A DNA stretch of 6,858 nucleotides from Polaribacter sp. Lineage in GTDB: Bacteria; Bacteroidota; Bacteroidia; Flavobacteriales; Flavobacteriaceae. The stretch covers positions 1 to 6,858 of the forward strand of contig JANQTK010000055.1 in the NCBI GenBank assembly GCA_030731695.1. The letters are read 5' to 3'. This document shows, piece by piece, positions 1 through 6,416 of this stretch. The notes below the pieces were generated by a model. The model did no database searches and was not told the DNA's origin. It saw only the letters and a program-made list of their open reading frames with translations. The position numbers were made by a program, and so were the translations under genes. Numbering within the stretch: the stretch's first letter is position 1; each line of letters starts with the position of its first letter.

Positions 1-110
1 AATTGATCGTCTTTTTTCAAGGAACCATCTGCAATTGACGCCTCAATAGAAGCTACCAATTGTTTGTATTTCGGAATTTTTGATTCGCTATGAAAGGAGT
101 GTAAATTCAT
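1..110 (-). CDS. GntR-family transcriptional regulator, N-terminal fragment
   Basis: This is the 5' end of a gene read on the minus strand, starting at the ATG at 110-108 and cut by the left edge after 36 codons. The peptide begins MNLHSFHSESKIPKYKQL and continues VASIEASIADGSLKKDDQ. That matches the start of the GntR winged helix-turn-helix domain, where a 'P-K-Y-x-Q-L-x-x-x-I-x-x-x-I-x-x-G-x-L-x-x-x-D' helix precedes the 'LPS' turn. GntR proteins are DNA-binding regulators, usually dimers that respond to a small metabolite through a C-terminal domain. That domain lies outside the window, so subfamily and ligand are unknown. A palindrome resembling a GntR operator sits 34 bp upstream of the start (144-159), which suggests autoregulation. 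The family call is fairly secure; the function is not assignable. Confidence 0.75.
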   Translation of the reverse strand, partial: MNLHSFHSESKIPKYKQLVASIEASIADGSLKKDDQ

Positions 111-114
111 GTGG

Positions 115-122
115 TAAATATA
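115..122 (-). promoter_or_regulatory. Possible -7 promoter box of the GntR gene
   Basis: On the minus strand the bases read TATATTTA, five of six fixed positions of the Bacteroidota -7 consensus TAnnTTTG. Only four bases (CCAC) separate it from the ATG. If it is the real box, transcription would start at or next to the start codon and the mRNA would have almost no leader. No TTTG-like -33 element is visible; the candidate operator lies there instead. The call rests on a short AT-rich match and is weak. Confidence 0.3.
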
Positions 123-143
123 TACATTTTTTTTAATTTACCT

Positions 144-159
144 ACTAGTACCTACCAGT
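144..159. promoter_or_regulatory. Candidate GntR operator (imperfect palindrome ACTAGTACCTACCAGT)
   Basis: The 16 bases read ACTAGTACCTACCAGT. They match their own reverse complement at 12 of 16 positions, with form ACTrGTAssTACyAGT on the minus strand. The inner GTA-ss-TAC core resembles operators of GntR-type sugar regulators such as Bacillus AraR. The same stretch can also be read as two near-identical 10-mers, ACCTACTAGT and ACCTACCAGT (140-159). It lies 34 bp upstream of the regulator start, over the place where its -33 element would be, so autorepression is a reasonable inference. It is also about 90 bp upstream of queG, which is probably not a target. Confidence 0.5.
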
Positions 160-212
160 TTATTTTATAATATTTCACTCGGTTATAAAAATTCCAATAT
201 TTCAAAAACTCA

Positions 213-243
213 TTGTATCATTGATAAAGCATTCCTATCTTTA
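213..243 (+). promoter_or_regulatory. Possible queG promoter (TTG ... TATCTTTA)
   Basis: A TTG at 213-215 and TATCTTTA at 236-243 are separated by 20 bases, within the usual flavobacterial spacing. The second box matches five of the six fixed positions of TAnnTTTG. It ends six bases before the queG ATG at 250, so the transcript would have little or no leader. The same TTTACCAC string follows in both divergent start regions (here and before the GntR gene). This is suggestive only. Confidence 0.3.
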
Positions 244-249
244 CCACGA

Positions 250-1170
250 ATGAAAGCAAAACACTCCCATTTCATCAAACAAGAAGCCAAACGTTTGGGT
301 TTTTTAGATTGTGGTATTGCCAAAGCAACTTTTTTAGAAAACGAAGCTCCACGTTTAGAAAAATGGCTGCAACAGGGTTTTCATGGCGAAATGAGTTATA
401 TGGAAAATCATTTTGACAAGCGTTTAGATCCCCGTTTGTTGGTGGATGATGCAAAATCTGTGATTTCATTAGCCTATAATTATTATCCTGAACAGCAACA
501 AAATTTTGATTCGTATAAAATCTCCAAATACGCTTATGGTGAGGATTATCATCATGTCATTAAAGAAAAATTGCGTGAATTATTAGCCAATATTCAGCAA
601 GAAATTGGCGAAGTTTCTGGGCGTTGTTTTGTAGATTCTGCGCCTGTTTTAGAACGTGCTTGGGCAGAAAAAGCAGGTTTGGGTTGGAATGGAAAACACA
701 GTTTACTGATTCAAAAACAGCAAGGTTCGTTCTTTTTTTTGGCTGAATTGATTGTTGATTTAGAATTGGAATATGACCATCCAACAACCACCAATCATTG
801 TGGTACGTGCACAAAATGCATTGATGCTTGTCCAACAGCAGCCATTTTGCCCAACAATACTGTGGATGCAAGTAAGTGTATCTCCTATTTTACCATCGAA
901 TTGAAAGAAAATATTCCTTCTGATTTTAAAAACCAATTAGATGATTGGATTTTTGGTTGTGATATTTGCCAAGATGTATGTCCTTGGAATCGATTTTCGA
1001 AAGCACATAACGAACCTTTGTTTCATCCAAAAGAGGAACTTTTACAATTCTCAAAACGAGATTGGGAAGAAATTACGCAAGAAACTTTTCAAAAAGTATT
1101 TCAAAAATCAGCTGTCAAACGAACAAAATTTGCTGGATTACAGCGAAATATTCAGTTTTTAAAAGACTAA
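250..1170 (+). CDS. queG: Epoxyqueuosine reductase QueG
   Basis: This cytoplasmic enzyme does the last step of queuosine synthesis: it reduces epoxyqueuosine to queuosine at the tRNA wobble position (tRNAs with GUN anticodons), using cobalamin and two [4Fe-4S] clusters. The 306-residue product shows the family hallmarks. The segment VDSAPVLERAWAEKAGLGW (128-146) carries D129, which aligns by motif with the proposed catalytic acid. A ferredoxin-like motif C184-x2-C187-x2-C190-x3-C194 and a second set C210, C237-x2-C240-x3-C244 (GCDICQDVCPWN) bind the clusters. The C-terminal SAVKRTKFAGLQRN is also typical. It is shorter than E. coli QueG (about 379 aa) because the HEAT-repeat tail is absent, which to my knowledge is usual in Bacteroidota. 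The ATG at 250 gives the normal N-terminus, and no Shine-Dalgarno is present. The cell must obtain B12 for the enzyme to work. Its stop overlaps that of the convergent lacI-type gene. Confidence 0.95.
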   Translation: MKAKHSHFIKQEAKRLGFLDCGIAKATFLENEAPRLEKWLQQGFHGEMSYMENHFDKRLDPRLLVDDAKSVISLAYNYYPEQQQNFDSYKISKYAYGEDYHHVIKEKLRELLANIQQEIGEVSGRCFVDSAPVLERAWAEKAGLGWNGKHSLLIQKQQGSFFFLAELIVDLELEYDHPTTTNHCGTCTKCIDACPTAAILPNNTVDASKCISYFTIELKENIPSDFKNQLDDWIFGCDICQDVCPWNRFSKAHNEPLFHPKEELLQFSKRDWEEITQETFQKVFQKSAVKRTKFAGLQRNIQFLKD

Positions 1171-2183
1171 TTTTTGGTGGATTCTCTGATCACTAAATTG
1201 GTTTCTAAAATTTCGTCTCGGTAAACAATGCTCTTTTTCTCTTTTTTATCTCTGATTTCTTTATATAAAAGTTTAAACGCCTTTTTTCCCATCTCAAACC
1301 CTGGTTGATTGATGGTTGTGAGTGATGGTGAAATTACTGATGCCATGAACCAATTGCTAAACCCAACAATATTTATTTGTTCAGGAATTTTAATGCCTTG
1401 CTTGTTAAACTCTGTAATAGCACCAATCGCAACCAAATCCGTATTGATAAAAATTCCGTCAACATCTTTATGGTCTTGCAACAATTGTTTTGCATAAAAT
1501 TTTCCTTCCTCAAAACTCATGTCATTTAAAAGATATACAAGTGAAGAATCGTATGGAATTTGATTGTCGAGCAATGCTTGTTTGTACCCCAAAAAGCGGT
1601 CAATGGAATTTTGTGGCAATAAAGGACCTCTAAAATGGGCAATTCTTTTACACCCAATATCAATCAAATGTTGGGTTGCTTTGTAGGCAGCTTTTCTGTC
1701 ATCAATGATTACTTTCGAGCATTTCACCACTTTGGCAATTTTATCAAACATTACTAAAGGTGTTTCATTTTCGATGATTTCTGTCAGATGTTTATAATCT
1801 GCAGTGCCATTTGCCAATGAAATTAAAATTCCATCTACTCTTTTATTTAAAAGGAGTTCTATTTGTTGTTTTTCCAATTCATACGACTCATTTGATTGCA
1901 ATGTAATTACCAAATAGCCTTTTTTTTCTGCTTGAGAAATAATGCCTTTGATGACACTTGAAAAGAAATGATGTACAATTTCAGGAATAATCAATCCAAT
2001 TGTTTTTGACTCTTTTGTTCTTAAATTTACCGCAAAAGAATTGGGTTTGTAATGCAACATAGAAGCAGTTTCTCTGACGAGTTTTCGGGTTTTTTTGCTC
2101 ACATCAGGATAGTCTTTCAATGCTTTTGAAACAGTTGTAATTGAAATATTTAGTTTTTCTGCTATTTGCTTGAGAGTTACCAT
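1167..2183 (-). CDS. LacI-family transcriptional repressor of the sugar-uptake locus
   Basis: The 338-residue protein has the full LacI/GalR layout and normal length. An N-terminal helix-turn-helix (about residues 3-23, LKQIAEKLNISITTVSKALK) is followed by a hinge helix (about 47-57, PNSFAVNLRTK, with L54 as the likely minor-groove leucine). A periplasmic-binding-protein-like sensor domain starts at TIGLIIPEI (61) and runs to the end. Such proteins act as cytoplasmic dimers or tetramers that leave DNA when a sugar or sugar phosphate binds. The gene is divergent from the TonB-dependent receptor, with two CGAAAACGTTTTCG palindromes between them. These are of the classic LacI-family type, with a central CG. 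By context it is likely the local sugar regulator, analogous in role to ScrR or SuxR, and probably self-regulated. The effector cannot be read from the sequence. The start is ATG at 2183 (complement), which gives the canonical N-terminus. Confidence 0.93.
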   Translation of the reverse strand: MVTLKQIAEKLNISITTVSKALKDYPDVSKKTRKLVRETASMLHYKPNSFAVNLRTKESKTIGLIIPEIVHHFFSSVIKGIISQAEKKGYLVITLQSNESYELEKQQIELLLNKRVDGILISLANGTADYKHLTEIIENETPLVMFDKIAKVVKCSKVIIDDRKAAYKATQHLIDIGCKRIAHFRGPLLPQNSIDRFLGYKQALLDNQIPYDSSLVYLLNDMSFEEGKFYAKQLLQDHKDVDGIFINTDLVAIGAITEFNKQGIKIPEQINIVGFSNWFMASVISPSLTTINQPGFEMGKKAFKLLYKEIRDKKEKKSIVYRDEILETNLVIRESTKN

Positions 2184-2227
2184 ACTTACCTATAAAATTG
2201 AAAATGAATGTGTCCTATATTATCTCA

Positions 2228-2235
2228 CAAATATA
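2228..2235 (-). promoter_or_regulatory. -7 promoter box of the LacI-family gene
   Basis: The minus strand reads TATATTTG, an exact match to the Bacteroidota -7 consensus TAnnTTTG. It lies about 45 bases before the ATG, so transcription would start near 2222 and give a leader of roughly 40 bases. No clean TTTG -33 is present. The left palindrome (2251-2264) covers the -29 to -42 region, so repressor bound there should block its own promoter. Confidence 0.55.
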
Positions 2236-2250
2236 GAAAATTATCTAAAT

Positions 2251-2264
2251 CGAAAACGTTTTCG
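2251..2264. promoter_or_regulatory. LacI-type operator O1 (CGAAAACGTTTTCG)
   Basis: This is a perfect 14-bp palindrome with the central CG step bent by the hinge helix of LacI-family repressors. It is identical to O2, and the two centres are 20 bp apart, close to two helical turns, so two dimers would bind the same face of the DNA. It overlaps the expected -33 region of the repressor's own promoter. With O2 and matching flanks it forms a longer inverted repeat, 2247-2264 against 2271-2288, around the six-base centre GCAAAA. Confidence 0.85.
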
Positions 2265-2270
2265 GCAAAA

Positions 2271-2284
2271 CGAAAACGTTTTCG
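2271..2284. promoter_or_regulatory. LacI-type operator O2 (CGAAAACGTTTTCG)
   Basis: This second perfect copy of the 14-bp palindrome lies 86 bp before the receptor start codon. It is the copy nearer the receptor promoter, whereas O1 is nearer the repressor promoter. Having one operator close to each divergent promoter fits joint control of both directions by the adjacent LacI-family protein. Confidence 0.85.
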
Positions 2285-2293
2285 ATTTGCTTA

Positions 2294-2327
2294 TTTGTAA
2301 AATTATTTGTGTTAAAATTTACTTTTA
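2294..2327 (+). promoter_or_regulatory. Candidate promoter of the TonB-dependent receptor operon
   Basis: TTTG at 2294-2297 and TACTTTTA at 2320-2327 (five of six positions of TAnnTTTG) are 22 bases apart, which is allowed for flavobacterial promoters. A start near 2332 would give a leader of about 38 bases. A second possible -7 box, TATTTGTG (2304-2311, five of six), would place the -33 region on O2 at 2279-2284. With the first promoter both operators lie upstream of -33; with the second, O2 blocks the promoter directly. The sequence does not decide between them. Confidence 0.4.
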
Positions 2328-2369
2328 CTCAAAATAACACTCAAATTATTATCTAATTTACAATTTAAC

Positions 2370-4991
2370 ATGAAAAAACAGTTACAATTTAGGTTTGCTG
2401 CTCTGATGGTGCTGCTGCTATCATCAACAGTATTTTTTGCACAATCTACCATTACAGGGATTGTGAAAGACACTAACAATCAGGCAATTCCTGGGGTTAA
2501 TATTATTTTAAAAGGTACAACCTTAGGAACAACTTCCGATTTTGACGGAAATTATAGTATTCAAAATGTACCAAATGGTGAGTATACATTGATTGCTTCT
2601 TTCATTGGGTATGATAATTTTAAAAAACAAATCAGCGTCAACTCAAAAAATATTACAGTTGATATCATCATCAAAGAAAATGCAGAATCTTTGGATGAAA
2701 TTGTAATTACAGGAGTTGCAAATCCAAAATCAAAAATTGCATCGAGTATTTCTATTACCACTATTAAACCTAATGTCATTGCACAATCTGCACCAAGAAC
2801 TACTGCTGAAATTTTCAGAACCATTCCTGGTATTCGTTCAGAATCATCAGGAGGTGAAGGAAACTCAAATATTGCAGTGAGAGGTGTGCCAGTTTCATCT
2901 GGAGGGTCAAAATATGTTCAGTTACAAGAAGATGGTTTGCCAGTATTGTTATTTGGTGACATGTCTTTTGCAACTGCTGATATTTTTACAAGATTTGATA
3001 ATAGCATTGGTCGTATTGAAGCTATTAGAGGTGGTTCTGCTTCTACTCTTTCGTCAAATTCTCCTGGAGCGATTATCAATTTAATCAGCAAAACAGGAAA
3101 ACAAGAAGGAGGAACTTTAGGGACAACTTTTGGATTGGATTATGATTCTTTTAGAACCGATTTCGATTATGGAGCTCCTATTGCTGAAGGTTTGTATTTT
3201 CATGTTGGTGGATTTTATAGAGTTGGTGAAGGCATCAGACAAACTGGTTTTACAGCCGATAATGGAGGTCAATTTAAATTCAATTTAACCAAAGAATTCA
3301 AAAATGGCTATGTACGATTATACACAAAATTTTTAAATGACAGAGCAGTTGCTTATTTGCCAATGCCAATTTCAGTTTCTGGTACCAATAGCAATCCTTC
3401 TTGGAATAGTTTGCAAAACTTTAGCGCAACAAGAGGTACCTCTCACACACCATTTTTAACTCAAAATGTGGGTCTTGGTGCTGATGGAGCTTTGCGTAGA
3501 TCAGATGTTTCTGACGGAATGAATCCTATCTCAAAATCAATTGGATTGGAAGCTTCTTTTGATTTGGCTGAAGGATGGAAAATCAATAATAACGGACGAT
3601 TTTCTTTAAATAGCGGAAACTTTGTTTCTCCATTTCCTGCACAAGTTGCAACAGCATCAACGATTGCAAATTCATTTGGGGCTGGTTCTACTTTGCAATT
3701 TGCTAATAACGGAGCAACAGTTTCTGGAAATAGTTTGGTATCAAGAATTCACATGTTTGATGTTGAATTGAACAACTTCAACAATTTTATGAATGATTTT
3801 AAATTGACCAAATCATTTGACAAAGTAGATCTTACTGTAGGATATTTTAAATCTACTCAAAACATTTCTATGTCTTGGTTGTGGAATTCTTACTTGCAAG
3901 AAGTTAGTGATAGCAATGCACGATTAATCAACGTGTTTGATGCTGCAAACAATCCATTAAGTGAAAACGGATTGTATGCGTATGGCACACCATTTTGGGG
4001 AAATTTACATAGAAATTACGATACAAAATACAATGTTTCTGCACCGTATGCAAACGTTTCTATTGAAGCATCAGACAAATTTAATATTGATGCAAGTATA
4101 CGTTTTGATAACGGAAAAGTGGATGGTTCGTTTACAGGAGGTTCATCAAGAGAGTTTGATGTAAACAATGATGGCGTAATTTCTGTTCCTGAGCAAAATG
4201 TTTTTGCAGTTGACAACGCAAATGTAACAGCTGTAAATTATAACTATAACTACGTTTCTTATTCATTGGGTTTAAACTATAAATTACAAGACAATCAAGC
4301 TGTTTTTGGACGTTTGAGTAGAGGTGCTGCTGCAAAAGGAGACCGTATTTTATTCTCAGGATTAGAATACACAAATAGCGACAGAATCAATGCACTTGAT
4401 TTCATCACACAAGCTGAATTAGGTTACAAAAGAGGTTTTGAAAAAGGAACTTTATATGCTACACTATTTTTTGCAAACACTAAAGAAGAGGGTGGTTTTG
4501 AAGCAACATCAAACAGTATCATCGAAAATGATTACAAATCTATGGGTATTGAATTAGAAGGAACATATAAATTTTCTGAAAGATTTGATGTTAGAGGTGG
4601 TGTAACATATACAAATGCATCTATAGAATCAGGCGCAAATGAAGGAAATGCTCCAAGAAGACAGCCTGATTTTATTTATAGTTTTATCCCAACCTATGCT
4701 TTTGGAAAAACAAATCAAAATACTTTTGGATTGAGTGTTATTGGACAAAGCAAAGCTTTTGCTCAAGACAATAACGACTTGATCATGCCAGGTTTTGCCA
4801 TCGTAAATAGTTTTGTAAACGTTGGTATTACAAAAAATTTAAACGCAAATCTTTCTATAAACAACTTGTTTGATAGTATTGGAATCACAGAATCTGAAGA
4901 AGGAAGTATTGTTGAAAACCAAGTAAACATTGTTAGAGCAAGAGCATTGCCAGGACGTTCTATGTCTTTAGGATTAACATATAGCTTTTAA
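2370..4991 (+). CDS. TonB-dependent outer-membrane receptor for a sugar, SusC-like N-terminus, no SusD partner
   Basis: The 873-residue protein would import a substrate, probably a di- or oligosaccharide, across the outer membrane using TonB-ExbBD energy. A signal peptide (1-24/25, hydrophobic core ALMVLLLSSTVFF, then AQ) is followed by a carboxypeptidase-regulatory-like beta-sandwich domain (about 27-105, TGIVKDTNNQAIPGVNI ... GTTSDFDGNYSI). Next come the conserved LDEIVITG segment (108-115) near the TonB-contact region and the plug (about 120-240, with TAEIFRTIPGIR, IAVRGVP, IEAIRGGSASTL and PGAIINLISKTG). A beta-barrel then ends in the aromatic C-terminus LGLTYSF. It is shorter than typical SusC proteins (about 1000 aa), and no susD gene follows; a sugar permease comes next. 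The motif DVNNDGVISVPE at 597-608 fits an EF-hand-type calcium loop. The divergent LacI-family gene and operators suggest sugar-induced expression. Sucrose is inferred from the neighbours only. The start is ATG at 2370, in front of a good signal peptide. Confidence 0.92.
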   Translation: MKKQLQFRFAALMVLLLSSTVFFAQSTITGIVKDTNNQAIPGVNIILKGTTLGTTSDFDGNYSIQNVPNGEYTLIASFIGYDNFKKQISVNSKNITVDIIIKENAESLDEIVITGVANPKSKIASSISITTIKPNVIAQSAPRTTAEIFRTIPGIRSESSGGEGNSNIAVRGVPVSSGGSKYVQLQEDGLPVLLFGDMSFATADIFTRFDNSIGRIEAIRGGSASTLSSNSPGAIINLISKTGKQEGGTLGTTFGLDYDSFRTDFDYGAPIAEGLYFHVGGFYRVGEGIRQTGFTADNGGQFKFNLTKEFKNGYVRLYTKFLNDRAVAYLPMPISVSGTNSNPSWNSLQNFSATRGTSHTPFLTQNVGLGADGALRRSDVSDGMNPISKSIGLEASFDLAEGWKINNNGRFSLNSGNFVSPFPAQVATASTIANSFGAGSTLQFANNGATVSGNSLVSRIHMFDVELNNFNNFMNDFKLTKSFDKVDLTVGYFKSTQNISMSWLWNSYLQEVSDSNARLINVFDAANNPLSENGLYAYGTPFWGNLHRNYDTKYNVSAPYANVSIEASDKFNIDASIRFDNGKVDGSFTGGSSREFDVNNDGVISVPEQNVFAVDNANVTAVNYNYNYVSYSLGLNYKLQDNQAVFGRLSRGAAAKGDRILFSGLEYTNSDRINALDFITQAELGYKRGFEKGTLYATLFFANTKEEGGFEATSNSIIENDYKSMGIELEGTYKFSERFDVRGGVTYTNASIESGANEGNAPRRQPDFIYSFIPTYAFGKTNQNTFGLSVIGQSKAFAQDNNDLIMPGFAIVNSFVNVGITKNLNANLSINNLFDSIGITESEEGSIVENQVNIVRARALPGRSMSLGLTYSF

Positions 4992-5032
4992 GTAAAAAAT
5001 CAGTTTTTAAATGTAGTTTTGAATTAAAGTAG

Positions 5033-5067
5033 GAGTCAGTGAAAAAAAAATTCACTGACTCACTTTT
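5033..5067 (+). terminator. Intra-operon hairpin, possible attenuating terminator
   Basis: A perfect 11-bp inverted repeat, GAGTCAGTGAA (5033-5043) and TTCACTGACTC (5051-5061), encloses a seven-A loop. It is followed by ACTTTT, then A-rich sequence. The stem is much stronger than its AT-rich surroundings would give by chance. The T-run of only four is weak for an intrinsic terminator, so partial termination, or a 3' stabilising structure left after mRNA processing, is more likely than a full stop. It lies 41 bases after the receptor stop codon and 31 bases before the permease ATG. It would let the receptor be made in excess over the inner-membrane and cytoplasmic proteins. Confidence 0.6.
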
Positions 5068-5092
5068 AAAAAAAACAAAAACTTACAAAACC

Positions 5093-6403
5093 ATGGATAC
5101 AAAACCAAGACTTTCTTTCTGGCAAATTTTCAACATGAATGTGGGATTCTTGGGAATTCAATTCAGTTTTGGTTTACAGCAAACAGCCATCAATCCAATC
5201 TTTTCATTTTTAGGGGCACATCCTGAAGATTTACCTATTTTAAATCTTGCAGGTCCTGTAACAGGATTGATTATTCAACCAATTATTGGCGCCATTTCAG
5301 ACAAAACTTGGTCACCACGTTTTGGCAGAAGAAAACCTTTCTTTTTGATTGGGGCACTTTTAGGAAGTTTGTGCTTGTTTGCCTTTCCTTACAGTCCAAC
5401 TTTATGGTTTGCAGTAGGATTGCTTTGGATTTTAGACGTTGGAAACAACATGGCCATGGAACCTTATCGTGCTTTTGTGGGCGATAAATTACCTAACAAC
5501 CAATTGAGTTTTGGATATCAAATGCAAAGCTTGTTTGTAGGTGCAGGAATTGTATTGGCAAATGCTTCTATTTTTATTTTTCAAGATTGGTTTTCAACAC
5601 CCAATACTGTTGATGCTTCATTAAATATCATTCCAACTTGGTTGTATTATTCCTTTTTTTTAGGTGCAATTTTATCAATTGCAACCATTGCTTGGTCTGT
5701 TTTAAAAACTCCTGAAATTCCTCCATCAACTGAAGAATTGGAAGAAATCAATCATCATAAATCATTGCCACTTATTGAACGCGTAAAAAAACCATTTCAA
5801 GAAATTATGCTTGCCCTTAAAGACATGCCAAAATTTATGTGGAAACTGGCAAGTGTGTATCTTTTTCAGTGGTATGCTTTGTTTATATATTGGCAATTTA
5901 TTTCGCCAATGTTTCAAGAAAGTTTAGGTTTTGATAAATCAGAAGCATTAAGTCAAGCTGCAAAAATGAATACCACTTATAACATTTCAACCATTTTATT
6001 TGCATTGGCATTGGTTCCATTAGCACTCAAATGGGGAGGAAAAAAAGTGTACATCATCAGTTTATTTTTAACAGCTTTTGCCATGCTTTCCATTCCTTTT
6101 ATCAAAGATCCTATTCTAGTTTTAGTGCCCATGATTTTATTCGGAATTGGCTGGGCAGCAATGATGGGAATTCCATATTCTATGGTTTCGAAAATTGTTC
6201 CTCAAAAAAGAAGAGGTGTTTATATGGGAATTTTAAATATGATGATCGTTATTCCTATGGGAATTCAAACCATAACTTTTGGACCAATTGTAAAAAATAT
6301 TTTACACAATAGCGCCGTAAATGCCATTTTATTAGGAGGCGTATTTTTCGTAATTGCAGGTCTTTTGGCCTTGCGTTTGAAAGAGCCTGTTGCCGAAAAT
6401 TAA
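5093..6403 (+). CDS. MFS sugar transporter, SLC45/sucrose-permease-like
   Basis: The 436-residue inner-membrane protein has the hydrophobic pattern of a 12-helix major facilitator. The polar loop after helix 2 reads DKTWSPRFGRRKPF (70-83), the R-x-GRR-x-P signature of the SLC45 / plant and bacterial sucrose-symporter branch. The stretch with D115, N118-N119 and MEPYRAFVGD (122-131) in helix 4 is also typical of that branch. A cytoplasmic central loop rich in charged residues (about 206-240, TPEIPPSTEELEEINHHKS) separates the two halves. It probably carries a disaccharide with protons into the cytoplasm; the exact sugar is inferred. A longer reading from GTG at 5039 would add 18 residues, but that codon lies inside the hairpin and adds a basic, unconserved-looking tail, so ATG 5093 is preferred. 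It follows the receptor by 101 bp and precedes the kinase start by 13 bp, as in an operon. Confidence 0.88.
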   Translation: MDTKPRLSFWQIFNMNVGFLGIQFSFGLQQTAINPIFSFLGAHPEDLPILNLAGPVTGLIIQPIIGAISDKTWSPRFGRRKPFFLIGALLGSLCLFAFPYSPTLWFAVGLLWILDVGNNMAMEPYRAFVGDKLPNNQLSFGYQMQSLFVGAGIVLANASIFIFQDWFSTPNTVDASLNIIPTWLYYSFFLGAILSIATIAWSVLKTPEIPPSTEELEEINHHKSLPLIERVKKPFQEIMLALKDMPKFMWKLASVYLFQWYALFIYWQFISPMFQESLGFDKSEALSQAAKMNTTYNISTILFALALVPLALKWGGKKVYIISLFLTAFAMLSIPFIKDPILVLVPMILFGIGWAAMMGIPYSMVSKIVPQKRRGVYMGILNMMIVIPMGIQTITFGPIVKNILHNSAVNAILLGGVFFVIAGLLALRLKEPVAEN

Positions 6404-6416
6404 AAAAACAATTACT

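Noticed and set aside
560..871. Minus-strand open frame opposite queG
   Set aside because: It lies wholly inside a well-supported gene, has no recognisable domain and looks like the low-complexity product of an antisense frame.
2247..2288. Long inverted repeat as a transcription terminator or RNA switch
   Set aside because: Each half is itself a perfect LacI-type palindrome, no T-run follows, and the repeat probably lies upstream of both transcription starts. A pair of operators explains it better.
4016..4374. Minus-strand open frames opposite the receptor
   Set aside because: They overlap the receptor barrel fully, and their residues mirror its coding sequence with no family features.
4993..5009. 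TAAAAA / TTTTTA inverted repeat just after the receptor stop
   Set aside because: It is six A-T pairs only, expected by chance in such AT-rich DNA, and far weaker than the hairpin at 5033-5061.
5039..5092. GTG-initiated 18-residue N-terminal extension of the permease
   Set aside because: The GTG falls inside the 11-bp hairpin, and the added residues are basic and unlike the conserved N-terminus of SLC45-like transporters. ATG 5093 gives the normal start.
4992..5092. Separate promoter or SusD-like small gene between receptor and permease
   Set aside because: The 101 bases hold no coding frame of note and no convincing TTTG / TAnnTTTG pair; only the hairpin stands out.
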